From positions 372,001-436,000 of the forward strand of contig NZ_JBFRGU010000004.1 of NCBI RefSeq assembly GCF_052115485.1: a stretch of 64,000 nt of DNA, read 5' to 3'. Source of the stretch: Microvirga sp052115485. Its GTDB lineage: Bacteria; Pseudomonadota; Alphaproteobacteria; Rhizobiales; Beijerinckiaceae. Both the position numbers and the translations under genes were made by a program. This document shows, one piece after another, positions 18,419-27,289 of the stretch (positions are counted from its first letter, which is position 1; each line of letters opens with the position of its first letter). Under the pieces are notes generated by a model. The model had not been told where the DNA came from, searched no databases, and was given only the letters and a program-made list of their open reading frames with translations.

Positions 18419-20577
18419 TCCGTGGCATCATAGCGACTCTGTTCGCCAGCGCGGCCTTCTCCGCCAGCGCTCAGACCGGTGGCGGAAATCCCAATCTTCG
18501 GCAAGCCACGACGCCCGTGCTCACGAACGGCGTTCTCACCGCTCAAGCGCCTGCGCCGACAACAAACCCGCCAGGAGCGAGCCCCACCGCGCCTCAATCG
18601 GCGCCGATACAGGTGGACGAATCGGCCTTGCGTTATTTCGCGGCTCAAGGTGATACACGCCGTGTGGATGCGGAAATCGCTCGCCTGCGTGCACTCTATC
18701 CCAACTGGACTCCGCCGACCGATCTGACACAACTCTCTACGCCGAGCGGACCACAGCCCGATGCGGCGACGGATAAGATCTGGGCGCTCTATGCCGAAGG
18801 CCGCATTGCCGAGGCTCGCGCGGCCATCGCTGATCGCTCGGCGTCGGAGCCGCAATGGAAACCTCCGGCGGATCTGATAAGCGCACTCGACGTCGCAGAA
18901 GCACGCATCCGCCTCACCAACGCGTCGGACAACAGCCAATGGCGCACGGTGCTCTCCATCGCGACCGAGACGCCCACCCTTCTCACCTGCGCCAACGTGG
19001 ACGCCCTGTGGCGCGTGGCGGAAGCCTTCTCGAAGACGAACCAGGCTTCGCGCACGAAGGACGTCTACACTTACATCCTGTCGAATTGTAACAATCGCTC
19101 GGAGCGTCTCGCGACCTTGCAAAAGGCGGTGTCGCTTCTGCCCGAGGCGCCGATACTCGACCTGTTGAAATTCGAGCGCAAGACCGGCACAGATCAGGAC
19201 GATTTCAGTGAAGTGCGGGACGAGCTGGCGCGCAAGCGCGTCGAGCGTGCCTCCACCGACCCCAAGCTGAAAGCTGCGCCCGAGGATCTGGCCGTTGTGG
19301 AGCGTCTCGCAGAAGGTGAGAGCGCGCCGGGCAATGCGCTCCTGCTCGGCTGGTACAATTACCATCACGCGCAGCCGGAAAAGGCGCGGGATTGGTTCAA
19401 GATCGCGCTCGACCGCGATGGTGGTGCGAAAGCCGCCGAAGGACTGGCGCTCTCCTTGCGCGCGCTCAACCAATTCGTTCCCGCCGATGCCATCGCATAT
19501 GAATGGCACGACAAATCGAAAGACAATCTCAGCGTCTATCTCGACGTGATTACGGCTCTCTTGAGTCAAGACCCGCCATTGCGTGTCGATCCTGAAATCA
19601 TCGCACGCTCCATACCGGTCATCACGCGTGAGAGATTCAGCAATGGCGGCCAGGCGCTTGGCTGGTACTCTTACAACACCAACCAGTTCCGCACCGCGCG
19701 CGACTGGTTCATGAAGGCGCTGAGCTGGAAACCCGACGACGAACCCTCGGCTTACGGGCTCGCGCTGTCCTACCAGCGGCTGAACGATCGCACGGGGTTC
19801 GCCTCCATTGCCAACGCCTGGCGCGCACGCTCGCAGCAGATCGCCGATCTGGCGGATGGCCGACCGGGCACGCGCCTCCCAGTGGAGAGTCAACCGCTCA
19901 CGCCCAGCCGCGATGAAATCATCGCGGTCCAGCCACGTGCCGAACCTATCCCGCAGCCGAGAGCAGCTCCCACGCAGCGCGCCGAAAATAGGTATCCGAA
20001 CGACGTCCCGACCACGCGAGCGAATGTGCCACGCACTCAAGCCGGCCGCGGCGCCAAGTGCACCGGGACCGGCAATCCCCATGCCCTTTCTCCGGACGCA
20101 GCCGTGACGCTCGGGTGGTGCCTGATGGAACTCAACCGCCCCCTTGAGGCGGTAACGGCTTTCGATCAAGCGATCAAACGGGGGAACGGACGGACCCGGC
20201 AAGACGCCGCTTACGGCAAATCGCTGGCCTATCTGCGCAAGGACCTGACCTCGCAAGCGGCAATCGCGGCGGCGGAAGCGCCTCAGGAGCCGCGGCGTCA
20301 AGTCGAATTGAGCGCGACGATTCTTGCTCAACGAGCCGTCGCAGCCTATCGCGCAGGCCGTTTTGTCGAGGTGATCCTCGCCCTTGGCGAACGCGCCAGG
20401 ATTGTGCCCGAGCAGAACGATCTGATGCTGTTGCGTGGTTGGTCCTATTTCAAACTCGGACGCTATGACGATGCGAAGCAGGTGTTTCAGGCCGTGCAGC
20501 GGACCGGCTTTTCGAATGACGCCAATGTGGGCCTGAACGCCATTCTCGAGGCCACGCAGCCGATCAGGCAATATTAG
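18409..20577 (+). CDS. TPR protein of the cellulose operon (BcsC/BcsK-like, no outer-membrane barrel)
   Basis: A 722-residue exported protein with a signal peptide (MPLIRGIIATLFASAAFSASAQ) and many TPR-like helical repeats; clear ones include ALGWYSYNTNQFRTARDWFMKAL and the related ALLLGWYNYHHAQPEKARDWFKIAL. A proline-rich linker (about residues 490-555) divides an N-terminal repeat array from a shorter C-terminal one. It takes the place of BcsC but ends without the roughly 300-residue beta-barrel that carries cellulose through the outer membrane in enteric bacteria. This fits the operon class seen in Agrobacterium relatives, where a TPR protein called BcsK replaces BcsC. Its start lies 10 bases inside the end of bcsZ. 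The name is from context and memory of that classification. Confidence 0.8.
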   Translation: MPLIRGIIATLFASAAFSASAQTGGGNPNLRQATTPVLTNGVLTAQAPAPTTNPPGASPTAPQSAPIQVDESALRYFAAQGDTRRVDAEIARLRALYPNWTPPTDLTQLSTPSGPQPDAATDKIWALYAEGRIAEARAAIADRSASEPQWKPPADLISALDVAEARIRLTNASDNSQWRTVLSIATETPTLLTCANVDALWRVAEAFSKTNQASRTKDVYTYILSNCNNRSERLATLQKAVSLLPEAPILDLLKFERKTGTDQDDFSEVRDELARKRVERASTDPKLKAAPEDLAVVERLAEGESAPGNALLLGWYNYHHAQPEKARDWFKIALDRDGGAKAAEGLALSLRALNQFVPADAIAYEWHDKSKDNLSVYLDVITALLSQDPPLRVDPEIIARSIPVITRERFSNGGQALGWYSYNTNQFRTARDWFMKALSWKPDDEPSAYGLALSYQRLNDRTGFASIANAWRARSQQIADLADGRPGTRLPVESQPLTPSRDEIIAVQPRAEPIPQPRAAPTQRAENRYPNDVPTTRANVPRTQAGRGAKCTGTGNPHALSPDAAVTLGWCLMELNRPLEAVTAFDQAIKRGNGRTRQDAAYGKSLAYLRKDLTSQAAIAAAEAPQEPRRQVELSATILAQRAVAAYRAGRFVEVILALGERARIVPEQNDLMLLRGWSYFKLGRYDDAKQVFQAVQRTGFSNDANVGLNAILEATQPIRQY

Positions 20578-20694
20578 CCGACCAAGCGACGGCAGGACCG
20601 TATCGGCAATTCTGCGCTGCGCCAGAGGGTGAGCAATTTCAAGTTCGCCCAAAGGATGAATCTCAGGGCTCGATTTGAACGCTATCGTACATAT

Positions 20695-20713
20695 ATCGAA
20701 GTCAAGCTTCGAT
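20695..20713 (+). promoter_or_regulatory. Inverted repeat upstream of the sensor kinase operon
   Basis: ATCGAAG-TCAAG-CTTCGAT, a perfect 7+7 dyad within the 210-base gap between the cellulose operon and the sensor genes, preceded by the AT-rich string ACATATAT. There is no T-run, so an operator is more likely than a terminator. No regulator can be named. Confidence 0.35.
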
Positions 20714-20787
20714 GGGCGGAGCATCAGGACCCATGAGGAGACCGGCGTGGTGTCAGCGGCTCGATCACGGCTACAGAGAGACATTGC

Positions 20788-22515
20788 ATGAGAGAGGCGA
20801 TCGAAGCACGCGCTGCTCGTGTTCTCCTTGTGGAGGCCAACGAGGATCAAGCGCTGGAGGTTCGAAAAACCCTTCACGTAAACGGGTTCCAGGTTGCCTT
20901 ATGCGCATCCGCGGAGGAGGCGCTGGAGAGCCTGAGCGAGCGTCTGCCAGACCTCGTCATCGCCGACCACCAATTGCCCGGCATGAACGGCGACGAATTG
21001 GCGCGACAGATGCGCCTCAACATGCACACGCGGGCCATTCCCATCATCATGCTCACTGAGACGCGCGAGCGATCACGGGAAAGGGAAGGTTTGGAGAGCG
21101 GTGCGGACGCCTATGTTCAAAAATCGGCGGAACACGATCTGATCCTCCTGCGCATCCGCGCGCTTCTGCGTCGACGTCTTCCGTCGCCGACGGAATCGAA
21201 CGACAGCAGCGTCTTTCGGCGCACCTCGATCCTCATCATCGACGACAGTGCGATCTATCCGGCATTCTTGCATGATCTTTTGTCGCGCGAAGGTTACGAC
21301 GTCACGCTCGCGTCTCATCGGGCGGAGGGTGTTGATCTTGTCAGCTCGCGATCGGCATCCTGGGATTGCATCATCGTCAATATCCGCAGCCCCAACTTCG
21401 ACGGCGTCGAGCTGTGTCGGCAGCTAAACACTTATCGTGGCGCAGCTTCGCTCCCGGATATGGAAGCCCCGAGCTTTTACATTGTCGGGCTCGGCAACGA
21501 CGAAGGCGGTCAGGTTCTGTCCCAAGCCTTTGCGGCAGGCGCAGATGACGTCATTCCAGCGACGGTGGATAAAGATGTGCTGCGCGTGCGTATCCGCGCC
21601 CTCGTGCGCCGAAAATTGGTGCAGGACGAGAATGCACGCATCGAAGCGGAACTGAGGCAACACGAACTCGCCGTCGAACGCGCGCGCGCGGAAGCCGTCG
21701 CGGCTCAGACCAGGGCCTCCTTTGTCGGCGCACTTGCCCAAGCCAATACCGAGTTGGAGCAAACCAACCACAAGCTGAGAGAAACGCAGGGACGGTTGGT
21801 GCAGGCGGCCAAGATGGCTTCGCTCGGCGAACTGGTCGCCGGAATTGCGCATGAGATCAATAATCCCCTCGCCTTCATTGCTGCTCATCAGGGCACCGTC
21901 GAGAAGCTGTTGGGCGAATTCGCCGCACGCGTGCCACCTGAGGTTGGGCTCGACGCCAAAATCACCAAATCGCGTGAACGTTTGAATGCGATGAAAATGG
22001 GATTGGAACGCATTCAGGATCTTGTCGTGAACCTGCGTCGGTTCTCGCGTCTCGAGGAAGGTAGTTTCCAGACCATCAATGTGTCGGAATCCATCGAGAC
22101 GGTGCTGACCCTCCTCGCACCGAAACTCGGTAATCGTATCGCGGTGAGGCGCCGATATGATGCCACGCCAGAACTCTACTGCCTGCCGGCTCTCTTGAAC
22201 CAGGTCGTCATGAACATCGTCAGCAATGCTGCAGACGCCATCGAGGATTCTGGCACCATCGAAATCGAGACCACAAACGACGACGAAGCCTATACGATCG
22301 TCATCGGTGATTCGGGACCTGGAGTTCCGCATGACCTTCGAGAACGCATCTTCGAACCCTTCTTTACGACGAAACCCGTCGGCACCGGCACAGGACTTGG
22401 CCTTGCCATAGCCTATAGCGTCGTGCAGGCTCATGATGGTTCGATCCGCGTTACAACCGGCCCGGAGGGAGGGGCTCGCTTCACCATCATGATCCCACGG
22501 CGAAATGTCGAATGA
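20788..22515 (+). CDS. Hybrid sensor histidine kinase with two N-terminal receiver domains (REC-REC-HK)
   Basis: A 575-residue soluble signalling protein without membrane segments. Receiver 1 (about residues 10-130) keeps the phospho-acceptor D60 (DLVIADHQLPGMNG) and K112 but has EAN in place of the usual acidic pair. Receiver 2 (about 145-275) keeps D152-D153, yet the phospho-acceptor position is N198 (CIIVNIRSP) and the conserved lysine is A258, so it should not be phosphorylated. A coiled-coil stretch (280-340) leads to a HisKA-type kinase with H355 (ELVAGIAHEINNPLAF) and ATP-binding boxes NIVSNAADAI, DSGPG and GTGTGLGLA. The stop overlaps the next kinase gene by four bases (ATGA). No output domain is present, and targets are unknown; proximity to the cellulose operon is suggestive only. 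Confidence 0.85.
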   Translation: MREAIEARAARVLLVEANEDQALEVRKTLHVNGFQVALCASAEEALESLSERLPDLVIADHQLPGMNGDELARQMRLNMHTRAIPIIMLTETRERSREREGLESGADAYVQKSAEHDLILLRIRALLRRRLPSPTESNDSSVFRRTSILIIDDSAIYPAFLHDLLSREGYDVTLASHRAEGVDLVSSRSASWDCIIVNIRSPNFDGVELCRQLNTYRGAASLPDMEAPSFYIVGLGNDEGGQVLSQAFAAGADDVIPATVDKDVLRVRIRALVRRKLVQDENARIEAELRQHELAVERARAEAVAAQTRASFVGALAQANTELEQTNHKLRETQGRLVQAAKMASLGELVAGIAHEINNPLAFIAAHQGTVEKLLGEFAARVPPEVGLDAKITKSRERLNAMKMGLERIQDLVVNLRRFSRLEEGSFQTINVSESIETVLTLLAPKLGNRIAVRRRYDATPELYCLPALLNQVVMNIVSNAADAIEDSGTIEIETTNDDEAYTIVIGDSGPGVPHDLRERIFEPFFTTKPVGTGTGLGLAIAYSVVQAHDGSIRVTTGPEGGARFTIMIPRRNVE

Positions 22516-24416
22516 AGGCCTTTATCAGTGAAAATCTGGGCCGGGGCACCATCCTCGTCGTCGATGACGAGCCCGATATTCTCGTGGCGATCGAAGATCT
22601 GTTCGAGGACGATTATCGCGTTCTGACCGCCTCATCCTCAGGTGAGGCGCTCGCCATATTAAAGCGCGAGCCCGATATCGCCGTCATTCTCTCCGATCAG
22701 CGCATGCCGGACATGCCGGGCGATCAGCTCCTCGCCAAGGCCGGATCGCTGACCGACGCGCAGACAATACTTCTTACCGGATATGCCGATCTGACAGCGG
22801 TCATCAGTGCGGTCAACAAAGGCCGCATCATGGCCTATGTTCCCAAACCCTGGGACCCCATCGCGCTCACGAGCATGGTGGCATCGGCCTATGAGCGGCA
22901 TCGTCTCGCCCGCGAACTGGAGACTGAACGCGCTCTGCTGCGCGGTTTGATGGAAAACTCGACGGATCAAATTTCCTTCAAAAGTCCGGATGGGGCATTC
23001 ATACGGTTGAACACCAGCAAGGCGGAAAGTCTCGGTGCCTCCATCGAGGTTTGCATCGGGCGCAAGGAAGGCGAGTTTGTCACTCCCGAAAAAGCTCTCG
23101 CGGTGGAAAGCGCGGACCGAGAGGCCATAGCAGCCGCGCAACCGATCGAAATTCTCAATGAGGAACAGAGTGCCGAGGGCTTGTCGCGCTGGATCGTCAG
23201 CCATCGCATTCCAATTCTCGGCGAAACGGGAGCGGTGACGAGCCTTGCGACCATCGAGCGCGATGTCACCGAGCGCAAGTTGATGGAAATGCGGCTTCGC
23301 CAGACCGACAAGATGCAAGCGCTCGGAACGCTCGCGGGCGGCGTCGCGCATGATTTCAACAACCTGCTGATGGCGGTTCTCGGAAGCCTCGATCTCGCTT
23401 CGCGTCGACTACCCGACGATCCGCGTCTTTCGAGACTGCTGAACAATGCCATCTATGCCGCGGAACGGGGCGCCTCGCTCACACAACGTCTCCTCAGCTT
23501 CAGCCACCAGCGCGACATGAGCCTGCGCAATGTGGATGTGAACGAGGTCGTCGTCGGCATGACGGATCTGTTGACGCGGACCCTCGGCGGAATGGTCAAA
23601 ATTGAAAGGAACCTGACGGGGGGCCTGTTTCCGGCAAGGGTCGATCCGGATCAATTGGAGCTCGCCATTCTCAATCTCTGCATCAACGCTCGCGACGCCA
23701 TGCCCGAGGGGGGAACCATCACCCTGTCTACGCGCAGCGCCTCCGTGAAGGATGGGGAGATCGCCGATCTATCGGAGGGCGATTACGTCGTCGTGTCCGT
23801 CGCCGACACCGGAGCAGGCATACCGCCCGACGTGTTGCTTCGCGTGTTCGAACCGTTCTTCACCACAAAAGAAGTGGGCAAGGGTACCGGCCTCGGGCTT
23901 GCGATGGTCTACGGACTCGCGCAGCAATCCGGCGGCGTGGTGACGATCGATAGCACGATCGGGTCGGGTACGAGCGTGGAGCTTTACCTCTCCAGAGCTT
24001 CGGCGCGCGCCGACAGGGGTGCTGAAGAAAATGCGCCGATCGATTTTAGGGCGCCGAAATCTCACATCCTGTTGGTCGACGACAATGCGCAGGTTCGCGC
24101 GGTCACGGCCGCCTATTTGAATGAGATGGGACATCACGTCATTGAAGCGTCGGGCGGCGCTGCGGCCCTGCAGATCGTGGCATCGAGCTCGCGCATCGAT
24201 CTCATTGTCGCCGATTTTGCCATGCCGGAAATGACGGGCCTCGAGCTCGCCGATCACGCACGCGCCCACCGGCCCAGTCTCGGCGTTCTCCTCGTGACGG
24301 GCTATGCTGACCCCGACAAGATGCCAGAGGGATATCCGATTCTCACCAAACCCTTCAGCCGCGAAGATCTCGCGGCTCGGCTGGGCACTATCATACACAC
24401 ATTAAATGTGGAATAA
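22512..24416 (+). CDS. Hybrid sensor histidine kinase, REC-PAS-HK-REC
   Basis: A 634-residue soluble hybrid kinase. Order: receiver (about residues 12-130, phospho-acceptor D62 in VILSDQRMPDMPGD), PAS domain (about 142-255, ending in IERDVTERKLME), HisKA with H280 in TLAGGVAHDFNNLLMAVLG, ATPase domain (LNLCINARDAMPEGG, DTGAG, GKGTGLGLAMVYG), and a C-terminal receiver (517-634, D568 in IVADFAMPEMTG). The VAHDFNNLL form of the H-box is common in kinases fused to a terminal receiver. The first receiver is of the type found in RpfG-like and PleD-like regulators. It is translationally coupled to the preceding kinase (4-base overlap), so the two probably form one phosphorelay. No DNA-binding or GGDEF output lies nearby. 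Confidence 0.88.
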   Translation: MKAFISENLGRGTILVVDDEPDILVAIEDLFEDDYRVLTASSSGEALAILKREPDIAVILSDQRMPDMPGDQLLAKAGSLTDAQTILLTGYADLTAVISAVNKGRIMAYVPKPWDPIALTSMVASAYERHRLARELETERALLRGLMENSTDQISFKSPDGAFIRLNTSKAESLGASIEVCIGRKEGEFVTPEKALAVESADREAIAAAQPIEILNEEQSAEGLSRWIVSHRIPILGETGAVTSLATIERDVTERKLMEMRLRQTDKMQALGTLAGGVAHDFNNLLMAVLGSLDLASRRLPDDPRLSRLLNNAIYAAERGASLTQRLLSFSHQRDMSLRNVDVNEVVVGMTDLLTRTLGGMVKIERNLTGGLFPARVDPDQLELAILNLCINARDAMPEGGTITLSTRSASVKDGEIADLSEGDYVVVSVADTGAGIPPDVLLRVFEPFFTTKEVGKGTGLGLAMVYGLAQQSGGVVTIDSTIGSGTSVELYLSRASARADRGAEENAPIDFRAPKSHILLVDDNAQVRAVTAAYLNEMGHHVIEASGGAAALQIVASSSRIDLIVADFAMPEMTGLELADHARAHRPSLGVLLVTGYADPDKMPEGYPILTKPFSREDLAARLGTIIHTLNVE

Positions 24417-24423
24417 GCCAACT

Positions 24424-24443
24424 AACAGTCCTGAGCTGTTTTT
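24424..24443 (+). terminator. Weak terminator after the kinase operon
   Basis: AACAG-TCCTGAG-CTGTT runs into a tract of five T's (CTGTTTTTG) eight bases after the kinase stop. The stem is only five base pairs, so the call is tentative. Confidence 0.4.
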
Positions 24444-24535
24444 GCTAATTTTCGTCAGAAAAATGCCAAACCCGGCCTTGGTAAGCATGAAATGATTTAT
24501 TTTTCCCCAAGAAACCGGAACTCTGCTCCCATAGA

Positions 24536-24564
24536 TTGACATTCGCGAGGCTTCGCACCTTAAC
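24536..24564 (+). promoter_or_regulatory. Predicted sigma-70 type promoter of the dpp operon
   Basis: TTGACA (24536-24541) matches the -35 consensus and is followed after 17 bases by CTTAAC (24559-24564), a loose -10. It lies 48 bases before the dppA start codon, in the 195-base gap after the kinase genes. AGAGGAC before the start serves as ribosome-binding site. Confidence 0.5.
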
Positions 24565-24611
24565 TTTGTCTCAGAACGGCCGCCTCCAGTGCCGTCTCAG
24601 AGGACAAAGAC

Positions 24612-26213
24612 ATGAAGAAGTCAGCGCTTCTCGCTGCCGTTTGCGTTCCGGCCTTCCTGGCCGCCGCTCCGCTTGCAGCCAAAACTCTCGTTTATTGCTC
24701 GGAAGGCAGCCCCGAGAACTTCTATCCAGGCGTGAACACGACCGGTACGTCTTTTGACGCCAGCACCCAGGTTTACAGCCGCATCGTCGAGTTCGAGCGT
24801 GGCGGCACGCAGGTACAGCCCGGCCTCGCTGAAAAGTGGGACATCTCCGCTGACGGCACGGTCTACACCTTCCACCTCCGCAAGGGCGTGAAGTGGCACA
24901 CCAACAAGAACTTCAAGCCGACCCGCGACATGAACGCCGACGATATCGTGTTCATGTTCGAACGTCAGTGGAAGCAGGACAACCCGTTCTTCAAGGTCAC
25001 GAGCCCGAACCACTCCTACTTTGACGACATGGGCATGCCCAAGCTGCTCAAGTCGGTCGAGAAGGTGGACCCCTACACCGTCAAGGTCACTCTGAACCAG
25101 CCGGAAGCGCCGTTCCTGGCCGACCTCGCGATGGAATTCGCGGCCGTGCAGTCGAAGGAATACGCCGACGCGATGCTGAAGGCCGGCACGCCGGAGAAGA
25201 TCGACCAAGAGCCGATCGGCACGGGTCCGTTCTACCTGGTTCAGTATCAGAAGGACGCCACCATCCGTTACAAGGCGTTCAATGAATACTACGGCGGCAA
25301 GGCCAAGATCGACGACCTCGTGTTCTCGATCACGCCGGACGCATCCGTTCGCTGGGCGAAGCTCCAGAAGGGCGAATGCCATGTGATGCCGTATCCGAAC
25401 CCGGCAGACCTGGACGCCATGAAGAAGGATCCGAACGTCACGGTCCTCGATCAGGCTGGCCTCAACGTCGGCTACCTCGCCTACAACACCCAGAAGAAGC
25501 CCTTCGACGACGTGCGCGTCCGTAAGGCGCTCAACATGGCCATGGACAAGAAGGCCATCGTCGACGCGGTGTACCTGTCGAGCGGCGTTCCGGCCAAGAA
25601 CCCGATTCCGCCGTCGATGTGGTCGTACAACGACGCCGTCAAGGACGATCCGTTCGATCCGGCCGCTGCCAAGAAGCTCCTGGCCGAGGCTGGCTACCCC
25701 AACGGCTTCGAAACCGACCTGTGGGCGATGCCGGTTCAGCGTCCCTACAATCCGAACGGCAAGCGTGTCGCCGAGCTTATGCAGGCTGATCTCGCCAAGA
25801 TCGGCGTGAAGGCTGAAATCAAGACCTTCGAGTGGGGTGAGTACCGCAAGCGCCTTCAGGCGGGCGAATCCCAGATGGGTCAAATGGGCTGGACGGGCGA
25901 CAACGGCGATCCGGACAACTTCCTGCACACCTTGCTGGGCTGCGACTCGGCCAAGGGCGTTTCTGGCTCGAACATCGCTAAGTTCTGCTACAAGCCGTTC
26001 GACGACCTCGTCACCAAGGCGAAGGTCACGTCCGACCAGAAGCAGCGCACCGAGCTCTACAAGCAGGCTCAGGTGATCTTCAAGGAGCAGGCTCCTTGGT
26101 TCACGGTTGCTCACGCCGTGCAGCTGAAGCCTATCCGCAAGGAAGTCGTCGACTTCAAGCTCTCGCCCTTCGGTCGCCACACCTTCTACGGCGTGGATAT
26201 CAAGGGTAAGTAA
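24612..26213 (+). CDS. dppA: Dipeptide ABC transporter, periplasmic binding protein
   Basis: A 533-residue SBP_bac_5 family protein that captures dipeptides (or haem, in some relatives) in the periplasm. A signal peptide (MKKSALLAAVCVPAFLAAAPLAA) precedes KTLVYCSEGSPENFYPGVNTTG, which is close to E. coli DppA (LVYCSEGSPEGFNP). Other family marks include LAEKWDISADGTVYTFHLRK and the WTGDNGDPDNFL region that shapes the ligand pocket. It heads the dppABCDF operon and is followed by a strong terminator-like hairpin, which should leave it in excess over the membrane parts. Codon choice looks unusually uniform (mainly C- or G-ending), as expected for a highly made protein. Confidence 0.93.
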   Translation: MKKSALLAAVCVPAFLAAAPLAAKTLVYCSEGSPENFYPGVNTTGTSFDASTQVYSRIVEFERGGTQVQPGLAEKWDISADGTVYTFHLRKGVKWHTNKNFKPTRDMNADDIVFMFERQWKQDNPFFKVTSPNHSYFDDMGMPKLLKSVEKVDPYTVKVTLNQPEAPFLADLAMEFAAVQSKEYADAMLKAGTPEKIDQEPIGTGPFYLVQYQKDATIRYKAFNEYYGGKAKIDDLVFSITPDASVRWAKLQKGECHVMPYPNPADLDAMKKDPNVTVLDQAGLNVGYLAYNTQKKPFDDVRVRKALNMAMDKKAIVDAVYLSSGVPAKNPIPPSMWSYNDAVKDDPFDPAAAKKLLAEAGYPNGFETDLWAMPVQRPYNPNGKRVAELMQADLAKIGVKAEIKTFEWGEYRKRLQAGESQMGQMGWTGDNGDPDNFLHTLLGCDSAKGVSGSNIAKFCYKPFDDLVTKAKVTSDQKQRTELYKQAQVIFKEQAPWFTVAHAVQLKPIRKEVVDFKLSPFGRHTFYGVDIKGK

Positions 26214-26232
26214 GGCTTTCACATCGGCCTCT

Positions 26233-26266
26233 GGCGGAGCGGCTTCATAGCCGCTCCGCCTTTTTT
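26233..26266 (+). terminator. Terminator or attenuator between dppA and dppB
   Basis: Perfect 11-base stem GGCGGAGCGGC / GCCGCTCCGCC, 6-base loop TTCATA, followed by six T's. It stands inside the operon, 19 bases after dppA and 12 bases before dppB. Partial termination here is the usual means of making more binding protein than permease. Confidence 0.88.
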
Positions 26267-26278
26267 CCTTTTAAAGAC

Positions 26279-27289
26279 ATGTTCCGCTTCATCCTCACAC
26301 GCTTGAGCCTCGTCATCCCGACGTTCATCGGGATCACGTTCTTGGCTTTCTTCCTCATCCGCCTGGTGCCAGGCGACCCGATCGAAACCATGGCGGGCGA
26401 ACGCGGCATCGACGCTGCGCGCCATGAACAGCTCAAGAAGGATTTCGGGCTCGACCAGCCGCTGATCGTGCAATACGGCTACTATATCGAGCGCGTTCTG
26501 CATGGCGATCTCGGCAAATCGATCGTGACACGGGAATCCGTGCTCAGCGAGTTCCAGACACTCTTCCCTGCGACCGTCGAATTGGCTTTGTGCGCGATCA
26601 TTTTCGCGCTTCTGCTCGGTATTCCCGCCGGGATCATCGCCGCCGTTCGACGAAATTCGATCTTCGATCATGGGGTCATGGGCATATCGTTGACCGGCTA
26701 TTCTATGCCGATCTTCTGGTGGGGCCTCATCCTCATTCTGGTGGTATCCGTTCAGCTCGGCTGGACCCCGGTCTCAGGCCGCATCGATGTGCTCTATTAC
26801 ATCGAACCGGTCACCGGATTCCTCCTGATCGATTCGTTCTTCTCGGAAGATGAAGGCGTGTTTCTGTCGGCGCTCGGACATCTCATCCTGCCGACCATCG
26901 TGCTCGGAACCCAGCCGCTCGCCACCATCGCGCGCATGACACGTTCAGCGATGCTGGAGGTGCTCGGCGAGGATTACATCCGGACCGCCAAGGCGAAGGG
27001 CCTCTCGCGCTTCCGGGTCATCTTCCTGCATGCCTTGCGCAATGCGTTGATCCCCGTCGTCACCGTCATCGGCCTGCAGGTCGGCGTTCTGTTTACGGGC
27101 GCGATTCTGACCGAGACGATCTTTTCCTGGCCCGGTATCGGCAAGTGGCTGATCGAAGCGATTTTCCGTCGCGACTATCCCGTCCTTCAGGGCGGCCTGC
27201 TCCTCGTCGGCGTGATCGTCATGAGCGTCAACCTGCTTGTCGATCTCACCTATGGCCTCATCAATCCGCGCATCAGGCATAACCGATGA
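26279..27289 (+). CDS. dppB: Dipeptide ABC transporter permease DppB
   Basis: A 336-residue inner-membrane permease of the DppB/OppB type. The N-terminal helix MFRFILTRLSLVIPTFIGITFLAFFLIRLVPGDPIE is the family's hallmark, with the conserved R-L-V-P-G-D-P. Six membrane helices are expected. The ABC-coupling EAA loop reads EDYIRTAKAKGLSRFRVIFLHALRNALIPVVT. It forms the transmembrane channel with DppC, whose start codon overlaps its stop (ATGA). No other start is plausible; the ribosome-binding site is weak, and expression probably depends on read-through of the hairpin just upstream. Confidence 0.93.
   Translation: MFRFILTRLSLVIPTFIGITFLAFFLIRLVPGDPIETMAGERGIDAARHEQLKKDFGLDQPLIVQYGYYIERVLHGDLGKSIVTRESVLSEFQTLFPATVELALCAIIFALLLGIPAGIIAAVRRNSIFDHGVMGISLTGYSMPIFWWGLILILVVSVQLGWTPVSGRIDVLYYIEPVTGFLLIDSFFSEDEGVFLSALGHLILPTIVLGTQPLATIARMTRSAMLEVLGEDYIRTAKAKGLSRFRVIFLHALRNALIPVVTVIGLQVGVLFTGAILTETIFSWPGIGKWLIEAIFRRDYPVLQGGLLLVGVIVMSVNLLVDLTYGLINPRIRHNR

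Noticed and set aside
18406..20877. 823-codon frame opposite the TPR gene
   Set aside because: No recognisable domain; Arg-rich antisense of a TPR gene whose repeats are clear on the other strand.
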